Below, one piece after another: positions 6,483 through 12,033 of a stretch of DNA of 12,033 bases. The stretch spans positions 12,309-24,341 of the forward strand of contig DEIK01000025.1 of NCBI GenBank assembly GCA_002352425.1, read 5' to 3'. The notes under the pieces are model-generated. The model saw only the letters and a list, made by a program, of their open reading frames with translations. It searched no databases and had not been told where the DNA came from. Source of the stretch: Rhodobacteraceae bacterium UBA2776. Its GTDB lineage: Bacteria > Pseudomonadota > Alphaproteobacteria > Rhodobacterales > Rhodobacteraceae. The first letter of the stretch is position 1; each line of letters starts with the position of its first letter. The position numbers and the translations under genes were made by a program.

Positions 6483-7649
6483 ATGCCCATTAAAAACAGA
6501 TATGCCGAACTGCAGCAGGAAATCACCGCTTGGCGGCATGATTTTCACATCCATCCAGAACTGTTGTTCGAAGTACATCGCACCGCCGCGAAGGTCGCCG
6601 ACCTGCTGCGCGAATTTGGCTGTGACGAGGTGGTTGAAGGCATCGGCCGCACCGGTGTTGTTGGTGTGATCAAAGGGCAAACCACCGATAGCGGCAAGGT
6701 GATCGGATTGCGTGCTGACATGGACGCGCTGCCAATTCATGAGGCGACGGGGTTGGACTATGCCTCGCAAACCGAAGGCATGATGCACGCATGCGGCCAT
6801 GACGGCCATACAGCAATGCTGCTGGGAGCGGCAAAATACCTGACCGAGACCCGCAATTTCAACGGCACCGCCGTGGTTGTGTTCCAACCCGCCGAAGAGG
6901 GTGGCGCGGGCGGGTTAGAGATGTGCCGCGACGGGTTGATGGACCGGTTCGGTATTCAGGAAATCTATGGGCTGCACAATATGCCTGGCCTGCCGGTTGG
7001 CCAATTCGCAATCCGCCCCGGTGCTCTGCTGGCCTCCTCTGATGAGTTTGACATCACAGTCACCGGCCAAGGCGGCCACGCGGCAGCCCCGCATGAAGCC
7101 GTCGACACAACACTGGTTGCCGCGCAAATCCTGCTGTCGTTGCAAACTGTTGTGTCGCGCACCGTGAACCCCCTAAAACGGGTGGTCCTAACGGTCGGCA
7201 CCTTTGAAACCGATAGCGTCGCCAGTAATGTGATCGCCCATACCGTACGCATGCAAGGCACGGTGCGAACGCTGGATGCCGAATACAGATCCATCGCCGA
7301 AAAGCGCATCCGCGAAATCGTTGCGGGCACCGCTGCTGCACTTGGCGCGACGGCCGAAATAGAATGGCACACCGGATATCCCGTCACCATGAACACGCCA
7401 GAGCACACAGATTATGCTGCCGATGTCGCCCGTTCCATCTCAGGCGAAGTCGACGACAACGTGGACCCGATCATGCCCTCCGAGGACTTCAGCTATATGC
7501 TGGAAGAACGCCCCGGCGCGTATATTTTCCTTGGCAATGGCAACACCGCGTTTTGCCACCATCCCGCCTACAACTTTGACGACGAAGCCATTCCCTTTGG
7601 CTCTAGCTGGTTGTCAGGGATGATCGAAGCAAGGATGCCCAGCGCCTAA
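6483..7649 (+). CDS. M20-family metal-dependent amidohydrolase (hippurate hydrolase-like)
   Basis: 388-residue cytoplasmic amidohydrolase of the M20D type, the group that cleaves N-acyl amino acids (hippurate, N-acetyl or IAA-amino acid conjugates). Features seen: the GLRADMDALPIHEATG active-site segment (75-90), metal ligands in HACGHDGHTAMLLGA (102-116, Cys104 and His106), FQPAEEGGAGG (134-144, Glu138/Glu139), GLHN (His165), the dimerisation-domain GQGGHAAAPHEAVD (195-208), and the late ligand region MPSEDFSYML (331-340) with His360. All expected catalytic residues are present, so it should be active. The ATG start at 6483 is preceded by AGGAAAG with 8-nt spacing. An in-frame TTG at 6462 lies before that site and is rejected. 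There is no signal peptide. It ends 35 bp from the convergent hydrolase remnant. The substrate cannot be told from sequence. Confidence 0.95.
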   Translation: MPIKNRYAELQQEITAWRHDFHIHPELLFEVHRTAAKVADLLREFGCDEVVEGIGRTGVVGVIKGQTTDSGKVIGLRADMDALPIHEATGLDYASQTEGMMHACGHDGHTAMLLGAAKYLTETRNFNGTAVVVFQPAEEGGAGGLEMCRDGLMDRFGIQEIYGLHNMPGLPVGQFAIRPGALLASSDEFDITVTGQGGHAAAPHEAVDTTLVAAQILLSLQTVVSRTVNPLKRVVLTVGTFETDSVASNVIAHTVRMQGTVRTLDAEYRSIAEKRIREIVAGTAAALGATAEIEWHTGYPVTMNTPEHTDYAADVARSISGEVDDNVDPIMPSEDFSYMLEERPGAYIFLGNGNTAFCHHPAYNFDDEAIPFGSSWLSGMIEARMPSA

Positions 7650-7684
7650 GCAGCAAATTTCAAGCTCCGCCGCACTCGCACTGA

Positions 7685-8522
7685 CTATTTGCCAAGCGTC
7701 TCAAGGTAGGCCGCTACGGCCTCGCTCCACAAAGGCGGGATCGCCATCACCCAGTGGCCATTGTTTTCGCCGGAAACAGTGACTTCGGTGAATGTACCCT
7801 TGCCACCCGCGCCCTCAAAGACGCCAAAATTCTGGCGGCTATGTTTGATCGCATAAAATGGGTCATCCGCCCCATAAAGCCACAGGGTTGGCTTGTCATA
7901 GCCCGCCGCCTGTTGAAAAAGGCTTTGGTTGATGGTGTCGGCGGTCTCGCAGCCGTCCGCGATCCAGCCGCCGACAAAGTTGATGACACCCTTGGTTTGA
8001 TCAGGATGTGACCCGGCATAGGCCGCAGCCATAACACCACCGCGTGAATTGCCAGCCAGCAGGATAGGTTCGGCGTTGACATCAGGGCGGCGCTTAAGCG
8101 CGACAACAGCAGCGTCAATGTCCAAAAGCGCCCGCCGCGCGCCGACCAAAGACCTTTCTGCATTGCACGTATAACCCTTGCTACGGTCCTTCCTGAACCC
8201 CTCGTCATACAGACCATCAGATTGGCCACGCCCGCTTGAACCTCGCGTTGGGGTTGTCGGCAATGGCATAGACCACCTTGGCACGGGTTCCGTCGTCGTT
8301 TTCTTCTACAATAAGAATGGTTTTGAGCTGCCCATCCCACATCCCGACCCATACCCCCGTGAAGGGGCCGTTTAGGTCTGCGGCTGGCGTAAGATCGCTT
8401 GGCAAGGGTACACCATCAACAAGCATATCCACCGTCGCCTCTTGGGCATCCAGCCGCAGCCCAAAAGACCAAAGCAAGCAAAGCGTGATTGTCGCCAAGA
8501 TTGTCCGTTTCATGCCCATCAT
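7685..8522 (-). pseudogene. Broken secreted alpha/beta hydrolase (internal deletion and frameshift)
   Basis: Two frames abut. The upstream frame (8522 to stop at 8217) starts MMGMKRTILATITLCLLWSF, a signal peptide, followed by a small domain (PFTGVWVGMWDGQLKTILIVE...NPNARFKRAWPI) that stops abruptly. The overlapping second frame (to 7685) reads SGRGQSDGLYDEGFRKD and continues as the catalytic part of a dienelactone-hydrolase-like alpha/beta hydrolase: Ser in AGNSRGG, Asp in YGADDPF, His in NNGHWV. It lacks the N-terminal beta strands and oxyanion region expected before GRGQSDG. The simplest reading is one ancestral two-domain exported protein with a deletion near 8220-8245 that changed frame. 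Alternatives are two small genes, in which case the second has no good start, or an assembly error. GGGTGA precedes the ATGs at 8522-8520/8519-8517. Confidence 0.6.
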
Positions 8523-8737
8523 ATTTTCACCCGTAAAATCACCCATCGCATACAATTGCTCATACATTGTAATGGGCAGCGCCAAACAGGAAAAGCAAGT
8601 TGTCGAGACCCTGAAACCACCATATCGACCAATTTGATGGTCCAAGCGTCGCGGTGTTGCAAAAGGAAGAAGATAAAACGATCACCCACTCATGGTGGCC
8701 ATTTGATCGTATCAGGCATCTAACGCGATGCCGGTCC

Positions 8738-8813
8738 TGGCAGGGGCTGAGGGACTCGAACCCACGACCCTCGGTTTTGGAGACCGATGCTCTACCAACT
8801 GAGCTAAACCCCT
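8738..8813 (-). tRNA. trnW: tRNA-Trp (anticodon CCA)
   Basis: A 76-nt cloverleaf with encoded CCA. The acceptor stem is AGGGGTT/AGCCCCT, the D arm is TAGCTCAGTTGGTAGAGCA, the anticodon stem is TCGGT/ACCGA around the loop CTCCAAA (anticodon CCA at 8778-8780), and the T loop is TTCGAGT. The T stem has one U-U mismatch at its second pair. The CCA end is at 8738-8740. The gene sits alone, away from tuf and secE, its usual neighbours in many bacteria, and has its own promoter-like sequence upstream. Confidence 0.97.
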
Positions 8814-8826
8814 AGGACCGAGGATG

Positions 8827-8855
8827 GGATTACGGCACCTCTTGAAGGGAATCAA
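8827..8855 (-). promoter_or_regulatory. Candidate sigma-70 promoter of trnW
   Basis: On the minus strand TTGATT (8850-8855) and TAATCC (8827-8832) are separated by exactly 17 bp, ending 13 bp before the first base of the tRNA. The -35 matches four of six consensus bases; the -10 match is weaker. The remaining sequence up to 9250 (about 395 bp) holds no gene or structure I can support. Confidence 0.45.
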
Positions 8856-9250
8856 GGGGATTGCGACAAAGAATGTTAATATCATTGCTGTGCAGGTGAT
8901 TTCACACCGGTTTCGCTGTGTGACCAACCCGGCTCAACCGACCGCATACACAGGGTAGTGAATACACAAAGATGTTTCTGGCAGCCTTTCTGAGTATTTT
9001 CACGCCGCGCTCGCAAAATAGCGATGCCGCCCAGAACACACCACGGCTCTATCCGGACCTTGCAAATATAGCCTATGGCCATTTTCAGCAGAACCACCTT
9101 CGTTCAACGTCCCGGCGTGGGTTTTTTCAAGCCCAAAATTCCGTGAGGCCCCGTGTGCATTTATGTGACTTCAATACCACCTCTCACGTTCCTATCTCTG
9201 CTGTATCGGCAAAACACCCCACCACATTCACACCCCGAAAGGACCAAGAC

Positions 9251-9499
9251 ATGAAACGCCTCCTCTCCACCATTGCGTTGGCTTTGGCCTCGGCTGCAAC
9301 AGCCGCCGCCGCAATGATACCGACCCCAGCCCAAACCGAAAAAATTCACCACTATGCACCCATGGCCGACGTGCCTGCCCTATCGGACGCGCAGTTGAAT
9401 GGCCTGATGGAAATCATCGAAAGCAACGCCAGCGAAAACGACAAGCGCATACGTGCAGGGATGGTTTTGCAACGCCGCGGCACGTTGCTCTGGAACTAG
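9251..9499 (+). CDS. Small exported protein of unknown function
   Basis: 82-residue protein starting MKRLLSTIALALASAATAAA, a Sec signal peptide with likely cleavage after the alanine run at about residues 19-23. The mature part is about 60 residues (PALSDAQLNGLMEIIESNASENDKR and onward, split as PALSDAQLNGLMEIIESN / ASENDKRIRAGMVL), probably helical, with no cysteine. No family is recognised. The ATG at 9251 has an excellent AAAGGA with 7-nt spacing. A longer in-frame upstream extension to 8972 is rejected for that reason. A strong terminator follows 21 bp after the stop, shared with the convergent VWA gene. Confidence 0.8.
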   Translation: MKRLLSTIALALASAATAAAAMIPTPAQTEKIHHYAPMADVPALSDAQLNGLMEIIESNASENDKRIRAGMVLQRRGTLLWN

Positions 9500-9520
9500 A
9501 CACGACCACCACTCACAGCA

Positions 9521-9546
9521 AAAGGCCGCCCGATTTGGCGGCCTTT
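9521..9546. terminator. Bidirectional Rho-independent terminator
   Basis: Perfect 10-bp stem AAAGGCCGCC/GGCGGCCTTT with a 6-nt loop, lying between the convergent genes at 9251-9499 and 9569-10894. The arms begin and end in A and T runs, giving a U tract in both directions (better on the minus strand: CCTTTTG). Confidence 0.88.
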
Positions 9547-9568
9547 ATCAGTTTCGGGGCGGATTCCC

Positions 9569-10894
9569 CTAATTGCGGCAAACACCAGCGCTGTAGTCAC
9601 CGACACTGCGGATAACATCACCGCCCGTCGCCTCGATCCGCTGGCCACTCAGCTCACTGCGCAGAACCCGCGCCATCAGATTGCGTAACGAACTAACGCG
9701 GTAGCAGGAAATCGTCGGTTCGGCATGGCCATAGCCAACCCCGCTGTCATCGGTCAAAAACAGGTAACGCCCGTTGGTTTGCGCCGCAGCCTGCCGCATC
9801 AGAAATTCCGATTCCGCCGCCACACCGCTGGCACCTAAGCCAAAGATTTGCACATTTTTGTGGGCCGCATCACGCGCCGCCGCCAAATAGGCTCCCCCAT
9901 CTTGACTGTGTGGTGGAGCATCGGCAATGTGGAACATCAATCGCTCGCCCTTGCCGCGCCGCCAATTCAGATCAGCGCCCGCCGCCAGCGCCGCAGCTGC
10001 AGCTTCGGGGTAGTCACCGCCACCTGCCGCATTTTGTTTGCGCAGCCAGCCTTGCATGGTGGATTGTTGCTTGGTGAAGCCATAATTTTTCACCACATAG
10101 GCGTCGCCGTGATCGCGGTAGACAATCAGACCGTAGCGAATATCAATCCCAGGCGCACTGCGTTGGGCGGACCGCACTATGCCACGCAGTTCGCGGGTTA
10201 GCCACTCCAACTCATCCGCCATGCTGCCCGTTGTATCGACCACAAAGGCCAAGTCCAAAAATTCGGGTTTCCAATCGCTCGCAAAAGGTAACGCAATAGT
10301 CTTGCGTCCGCCTGCGCTGGCAATTCTTTGCACATGCGCCTGCCCCTGTCCTTGTGGGAAGGCCCGCAGTTCTACGTTTCGCAGATTGCCTGCGCCGTGA
10401 ATTGCCGGGAACACCGTGATGTCGCCATTCACACCTGAATACCCATCATAGAACGGCTCGGCCGCGCCGGGTTTACGCAATGTCACACGCACACCGGGCG
10501 CAGGTTTGCCAAAATCACCCGTCAGACGAACCATCACAGGACGCGACAGATTGACCGTTGGCAGTTGTGTACTGCGACGGGCCTTGGCCAAGTAGCGTTG
10601 AAACGCAGCCATGTTCAGGGTGTCATCAATGTCGCCCGCCGTGATCACGCCGGATCTGGGCGCGCGACGGCTTGTGGTGACGACTCGCGTTGTCGTCACG
10701 CTTTTCACGGGGGCCGACTCAACCACAGGCGACGGCATTACAGCGGCATCGACCATAGGTTCCTCCAGTATGGCTGGCCCGTCAAATCCTGTGGGGCTAC
10801 ACGCCGCCAGAACGCAAACAGCGCAAATGGTGGCAGGTCGGAAAACACGCCGCAAAAGCGGTGGGAAACTAAAAGTAGTTTGAATCTGTAACAT
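9569..10894 (-). CDS. von Willebrand factor A domain lipoprotein
   Basis: 441-residue predicted lipoprotein. The leader ends in the lipobox LAAC with Cys32. A Pro/Ser/Thr-rich linker follows (about 40-80), then a beta-rich segment (about 118-200; MVRLTGDFGKPAPGVRVTLR, GYSGVNGDITVFPA) that may be a small Ig-like domain. The VWA domain spans about 210-385: LDLAFVVDTTGSM gives the metal-ion-dependent adhesion site D220-x-T-x-S224, followed by YGLIVYRDHGD, the GGGDYPEA motif and LMFHIADAPPHS. The metal site looks intact, so divalent cation and ligand binding are likely. It is probably membrane-anchored and periplasm- or surface-facing. The ATG at 10894 has GGAGA with 6-nt spacing. It is divergent from the DUF6502-like gene and shares an operator element with it. 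The specific function is unknown. Confidence 0.93.
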   Translation of the reverse strand: MLQIQTTFSFPPLLRRVFRPATICAVCVLAACSPTGFDGPAILEEPMVDAAVMPSPVVESAPVKSVTTTRVVTTSRRAPRSGVITAGDIDDTLNMAAFQRYLAKARRSTQLPTVNLSRPVMVRLTGDFGKPAPGVRVTLRKPGAAEPFYDGYSGVNGDITVFPAIHGAGNLRNVELRAFPQGQGQAHVQRIASAGGRKTIALPFASDWKPEFLDLAFVVDTTGSMADELEWLTRELRGIVRSAQRSAPGIDIRYGLIVYRDHGDAYVVKNYGFTKQQSTMQGWLRKQNAAGGGDYPEAAAAALAAGADLNWRRGKGERLMFHIADAPPHSQDGGAYLAAARDAAHKNVQIFGLGASGVAAESEFLMRQAAAQTNGRYLFLTDDSGVGYGHAEPTISCYRVSSLRNLMARVLRSELSGQRIEATGGDVIRSVGDYSAGVCRN

Positions 10895-10906
10895 GTATCA
10901 TCTCCA

Positions 10907-10926
10907 ATAATGTGCAATTTACACAT
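10907..10926 (-). promoter_or_regulatory. Operator copy A (VWA side)
   Basis: On the minus strand this reads ATGTGTAAATTGCACATTAT, with a dyad core ATGTG-N7-CACAT. It matches copy B at 19 of 20 positions in the opposite orientation, and covers the candidate -10 and start region of the VWA gene, so a bound protein would be expected to repress. The repeat and symmetry are observed; the operator role is inferred. Confidence 0.75.
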
Positions 10927-10950
10927 ATTGAACGACACTTGCGAAGTCAA
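10922..10950 (-). promoter_or_regulatory. Candidate promoter of the VWA lipoprotein gene
   Basis: On the minus strand TTGACT (10945-10950) and TATGTG (10922-10927) are 17 bp apart. The -35 is a five-of-six consensus match. The -10 overlaps operator copy A. The distance to the ATG at 10894 leaves a leader of about 20 nt carrying the GGAGA ribosome binding site. Confidence 0.55.
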
Positions 10951-10957
10951 CCATAAT
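10928..10957 (+). promoter_or_regulatory. Candidate promoter of the DUF6502-like gene
   Basis: TTGAAC (10928-10933) and CATAAT (10952-10957) are separated by 18 bp on the plus strand. An alternative is TTGCGA (10939-10944) with TATATT (10961-10966) at 16 bp. Either would start transcription only about 0-10 nt before the ATG at 10974, inside or at the edge of operator copy B. Confidence 0.4.
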
Positions 10958-10975
10958 GTGTATATTGCACATTAT
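10956..10975 (+). promoter_or_regulatory. Operator copy B (DUF6502 side)
   Basis: Reads ATGTGTATATTGCACATTAT on the plus strand, a single-base variant of copy A. It is embedded in a perfect 9-bp inverted repeat CATAATGTG/CACATTATG (10952-10976) with a 7-nt spacer. It overlaps the first bases of the DUF6502-like gene. The core spacing is the same as in copy A. Confidence 0.75.
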
Positions 10976-11729
10976 GATAAACCTTCTCGATCCCCTCCTC
11001 TCCGCCTTTGCGCGCCTGACCGTTGCCCGTGGCATCCTGTTCCCCGATCTGATGGAGCGGTTGAAACACCACTACATTGATGCGGCCACCGATATGACGG
11101 TTGGCAAAGTCACCGACAGCCGCCTGTCTGTGCTGACCGGATTGCAACGCCGCGACATTGTCCGGCTGCGCGAATTACCGCAAATTGAGCAAACACCAAA
11201 CCATCTGGCACGGCTGGTGGCGCTATGGCAGACCGAAGCCGCCTATAACACCGACGGCATACCAAATAGGCTGACCAAAAACGGACCCGCCCCGTCATTC
11301 GAGGCCCTCGCCCGCATCGTGCGCCGCGACGTACATCCGCGCACAATGCTGGACACATTGCTGGCCACCGGCACCATTGCGATCACCGATGATCAAAGCG
11401 TGCAGTTGATGCAAACCTCGTACCAACCGTTGGCAGGATCCGAGGATCAGCTGGCCTATCTGGCCAACAACACAGGTGATCACCTGAACGCCGCCACCGA
11501 CAATGTGCTGGGCCAAACCCCACCGCATTTTGAACGCGCCGTGCATTACACCCAATTGACCGCCAGCCAGATTGAAGCGTTGAAAGCCGATTTTGATGCG
11601 GGGCAAATGGCTTTGTTGGAACAGCTCAGCAAAAAGGCCGCCGAAATGAAGAAATTGCCAAGCGATGAAGTGCGCGGTAGGTTCAGGGCCGGTGGCTATT
11701 TCTACCACACTTCCGAAGGTGACGCATGA
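10974..11729 (+). CDS. DUF6502-like protein
   Basis: 251-residue soluble protein starting MINLLDPLLSAFARLTVARG. The N-terminal stretch, LTVARGILFPDLMERLKHHY (15-34) and then VTDSRLSVLTGLQRRDIVRL (46-65), matches what I recall of the DUF6502 family, mostly proteobacterial proteins of unknown function. The second stretch looks like a helix-turn-helix with a possible recognition helix, so DNA binding is plausible but unproven. It ends GGYFYHTSEGDA. The ATG at 10974 is chosen over the in-frame ATG at 10956, because the latter lies in the operator and probably upstream of the transcript start. Neither has a ribosome binding site, suggesting a leaderless or near-leaderless mRNA. Its stop overlaps the next start (ATGA). 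Assignment is from memory of the family. Confidence 0.85.
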   Translation: MINLLDPLLSAFARLTVARGILFPDLMERLKHHYIDAATDMTVGKVTDSRLSVLTGLQRRDIVRLRELPQIEQTPNHLARLVALWQTEAAYNTDGIPNRLTKNGPAPSFEALARIVRRDVHPRTMLDTLLATGTIAITDDQSVQLMQTSYQPLAGSEDQLAYLANNTGDHLNAATDNVLGQTPPHFERAVHYTQLTASQIEALKADFDAGQMALLEQLSKKAAEMKKLPSDEVRGRFRAGGYFYHTSEGDA

Positions 11730-11953
11730 TGCGAAAGTCTATCAAAATCTGCACAGCCCTAGCCCTACTGGGACTGTCTGCCTGTAGCCCGAAAATGGCC
11801 ATGGATGAAGGCGCCAGATCAGCCCCGATCCTTGAAGAGCCCGCAGCCGTTGTTTTGGCAGAACCCGCCCCACTGGAACGGACTGGCAGCTGCACCACCA
11901 TAGATATGGACGACGGCATTGGTGGCACGGGATGTCCGGCACCCATTGATTAA
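11726..11953 (+). CDS. Small lipoprotein coupled to the DUF6502-like gene
   Basis: 75-residue predicted lipoprotein. A basic start (MMRKSIKICT) and hydrophobic core lead to the lipobox LSAC with Cys20. The mature part is acidic and Pro/Ala-rich, with two further cysteines (56 and 70) in GSCTTIDMDDGIGGTGC that could form a disulfide. After Cys20 it reads SPKMAMDEGARSAPILEEP, echoing SPTGFDGPAILEEP after Cys32 of the VWA lipoprotein. The ATG overlaps the stop of the upstream gene by ATGA, so translation is coupled. A terminator follows at once. No known family is recognised. Confidence 0.85.
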   Translation: MMRKSIKICTALALLGLSACSPKMAMDEGARSAPILEEPAAVVLAEPAPLERTGSCTTIDMDDGIGGTGCPAPID

Positions 11954-11957
11954 AACA

Positions 11958-11985
11958 AAAAGGGCCGCCAAATGGCAGCCCTTTT
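11958..11985. terminator. Bidirectional terminator between the lipoprotein gene and tuf
   Basis: The 8-bp outer stem AAAAGGGC/GCCCTTTT, one mismatch, then GCC/GGC around an AAAT loop. A run of A precedes and T follows, so it can end both the plus-strand lipoprotein transcript and the minus-strand tuf transcript that converges on it. It begins 4 nt after the lipoprotein stop. Confidence 0.85.
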
Positions 11986-12009
11986 CCTTCGATTGAACCT
12001 TTAACCGGT

Positions 12010-12033
12010 TTACTCGATGATTTTAGAAACAAC
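12010..12033 (-). CDS. tuf: Elongation factor Tu, last eight codons (runs off right edge)
   Basis: The minus strand reads Val-Val-Ser-Lys-Ile-Ile-Glu-stop, matching the usual C-terminus of proteobacterial EF-Tu (GAGVVSKIIE or similar). Only 24 nt are visible, so identity rests on this tail plus context: trnW, secE, nusG and the rplKAJL-rpoB block follow on the same strand. A strong terminator lies just downstream. Confidence 0.8.
   Translation of the reverse strand, partial: VVSKIIE

Noticed and set aside
8217..8516. N-terminal fragment of the hydrolase taken as a complete independent small secreted protein
   Set aside because: It ends abruptly at the point where the catalytic part starts in another frame, so a single broken gene explains both better. 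It is not fully excluded.
8972..9250. Upstream extension of the small exported protein
   Set aside because: The signal peptide and a strong AAAGGA site identify the ATG at 9251 as the start. The extension has no domain-like content.
5249..12009. Insertion sequence or prophage as the source of the accessory genes
   Set aside because: No transposase, integrase, terminal inverted repeat or target duplication is visible. trnW itself shows no repeated 3' end that would mark an attachment site.
1..12033. CRISPR array
   Set aside because: No regularly spaced identical repeats with unique spacers are present. The only short regular repeat is the CATATG cluster upstream of secE.

Overview
The window comes from the chromosome of an alphaproteobacterium, most likely of the Rhodobacterales (Roseobacter group). 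This is judged from the ribosomal protein, RpoB, NusG and SecE sequences, the gene order and the moderate GC content. No database search was possible, so the taxonomic call is an inference.

The left part (1-5248, all minus strand) is the conserved transcription/translation block, read right to left: secE, nusG, rplK (L11), rplA (L1), rplJ (L10), rplL (L7/L12), then the first 516 codons of rpoB, which runs off the left edge. The gaps carry RNA structure. There is a hairpin just after secE, a perfect 20-bp palindrome between nusG and rplK, a long leader between rplA and rplJ where an L10 autoregulatory leader is expected, and two strong tandem hairpins between rplL and rpoB. At the far right edge (12010-12033, minus) are the last eight codons of a gene that reads as elongation factor Tu. 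tRNA-Trp (minus, encoded CCA) lies at 8738-8813. In many bacteria tuf, trnW and secE are close neighbours. Here all three keep order and strand but are pushed apart by about 3.5 kb (secE to trnW) and 3.2 kb (trnW to tuf) of accessory genes.

The secE-trnW insert holds two divergent uncharacterised small membrane proteins (5436-5954 minus, 6055-6387 plus), an intact M20-family amidohydrolase (6483-7649 plus), and what looks like a broken secreted alpha/beta hydrolase (7685-8522 minus). In the last, an N-terminal domain and the catalytic domain are joined out of frame.

The trnW-tuf insert holds a small exported protein (9251-9499 plus), a von Willebrand factor A lipoprotein (9569-10894 minus), and divergently a DUF6502-like gene (10974-11729 plus) whose stop overlaps the start of a 75-residue lipoprotein (11726-11953 plus). 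The 79-bp divergent promoter region carries two copies of a 20-bp element that differ at one base and lie in opposite orientation. Each overlaps one of the two divergent start regions. Together with a shared Cys-Ser-Pro...Ile-Leu-Glu-Glu-Pro N-terminus in the two lipoproteins, this suggests one co-regulated, envelope-facing three-gene unit of unknown function. It is the most interesting part of the window.
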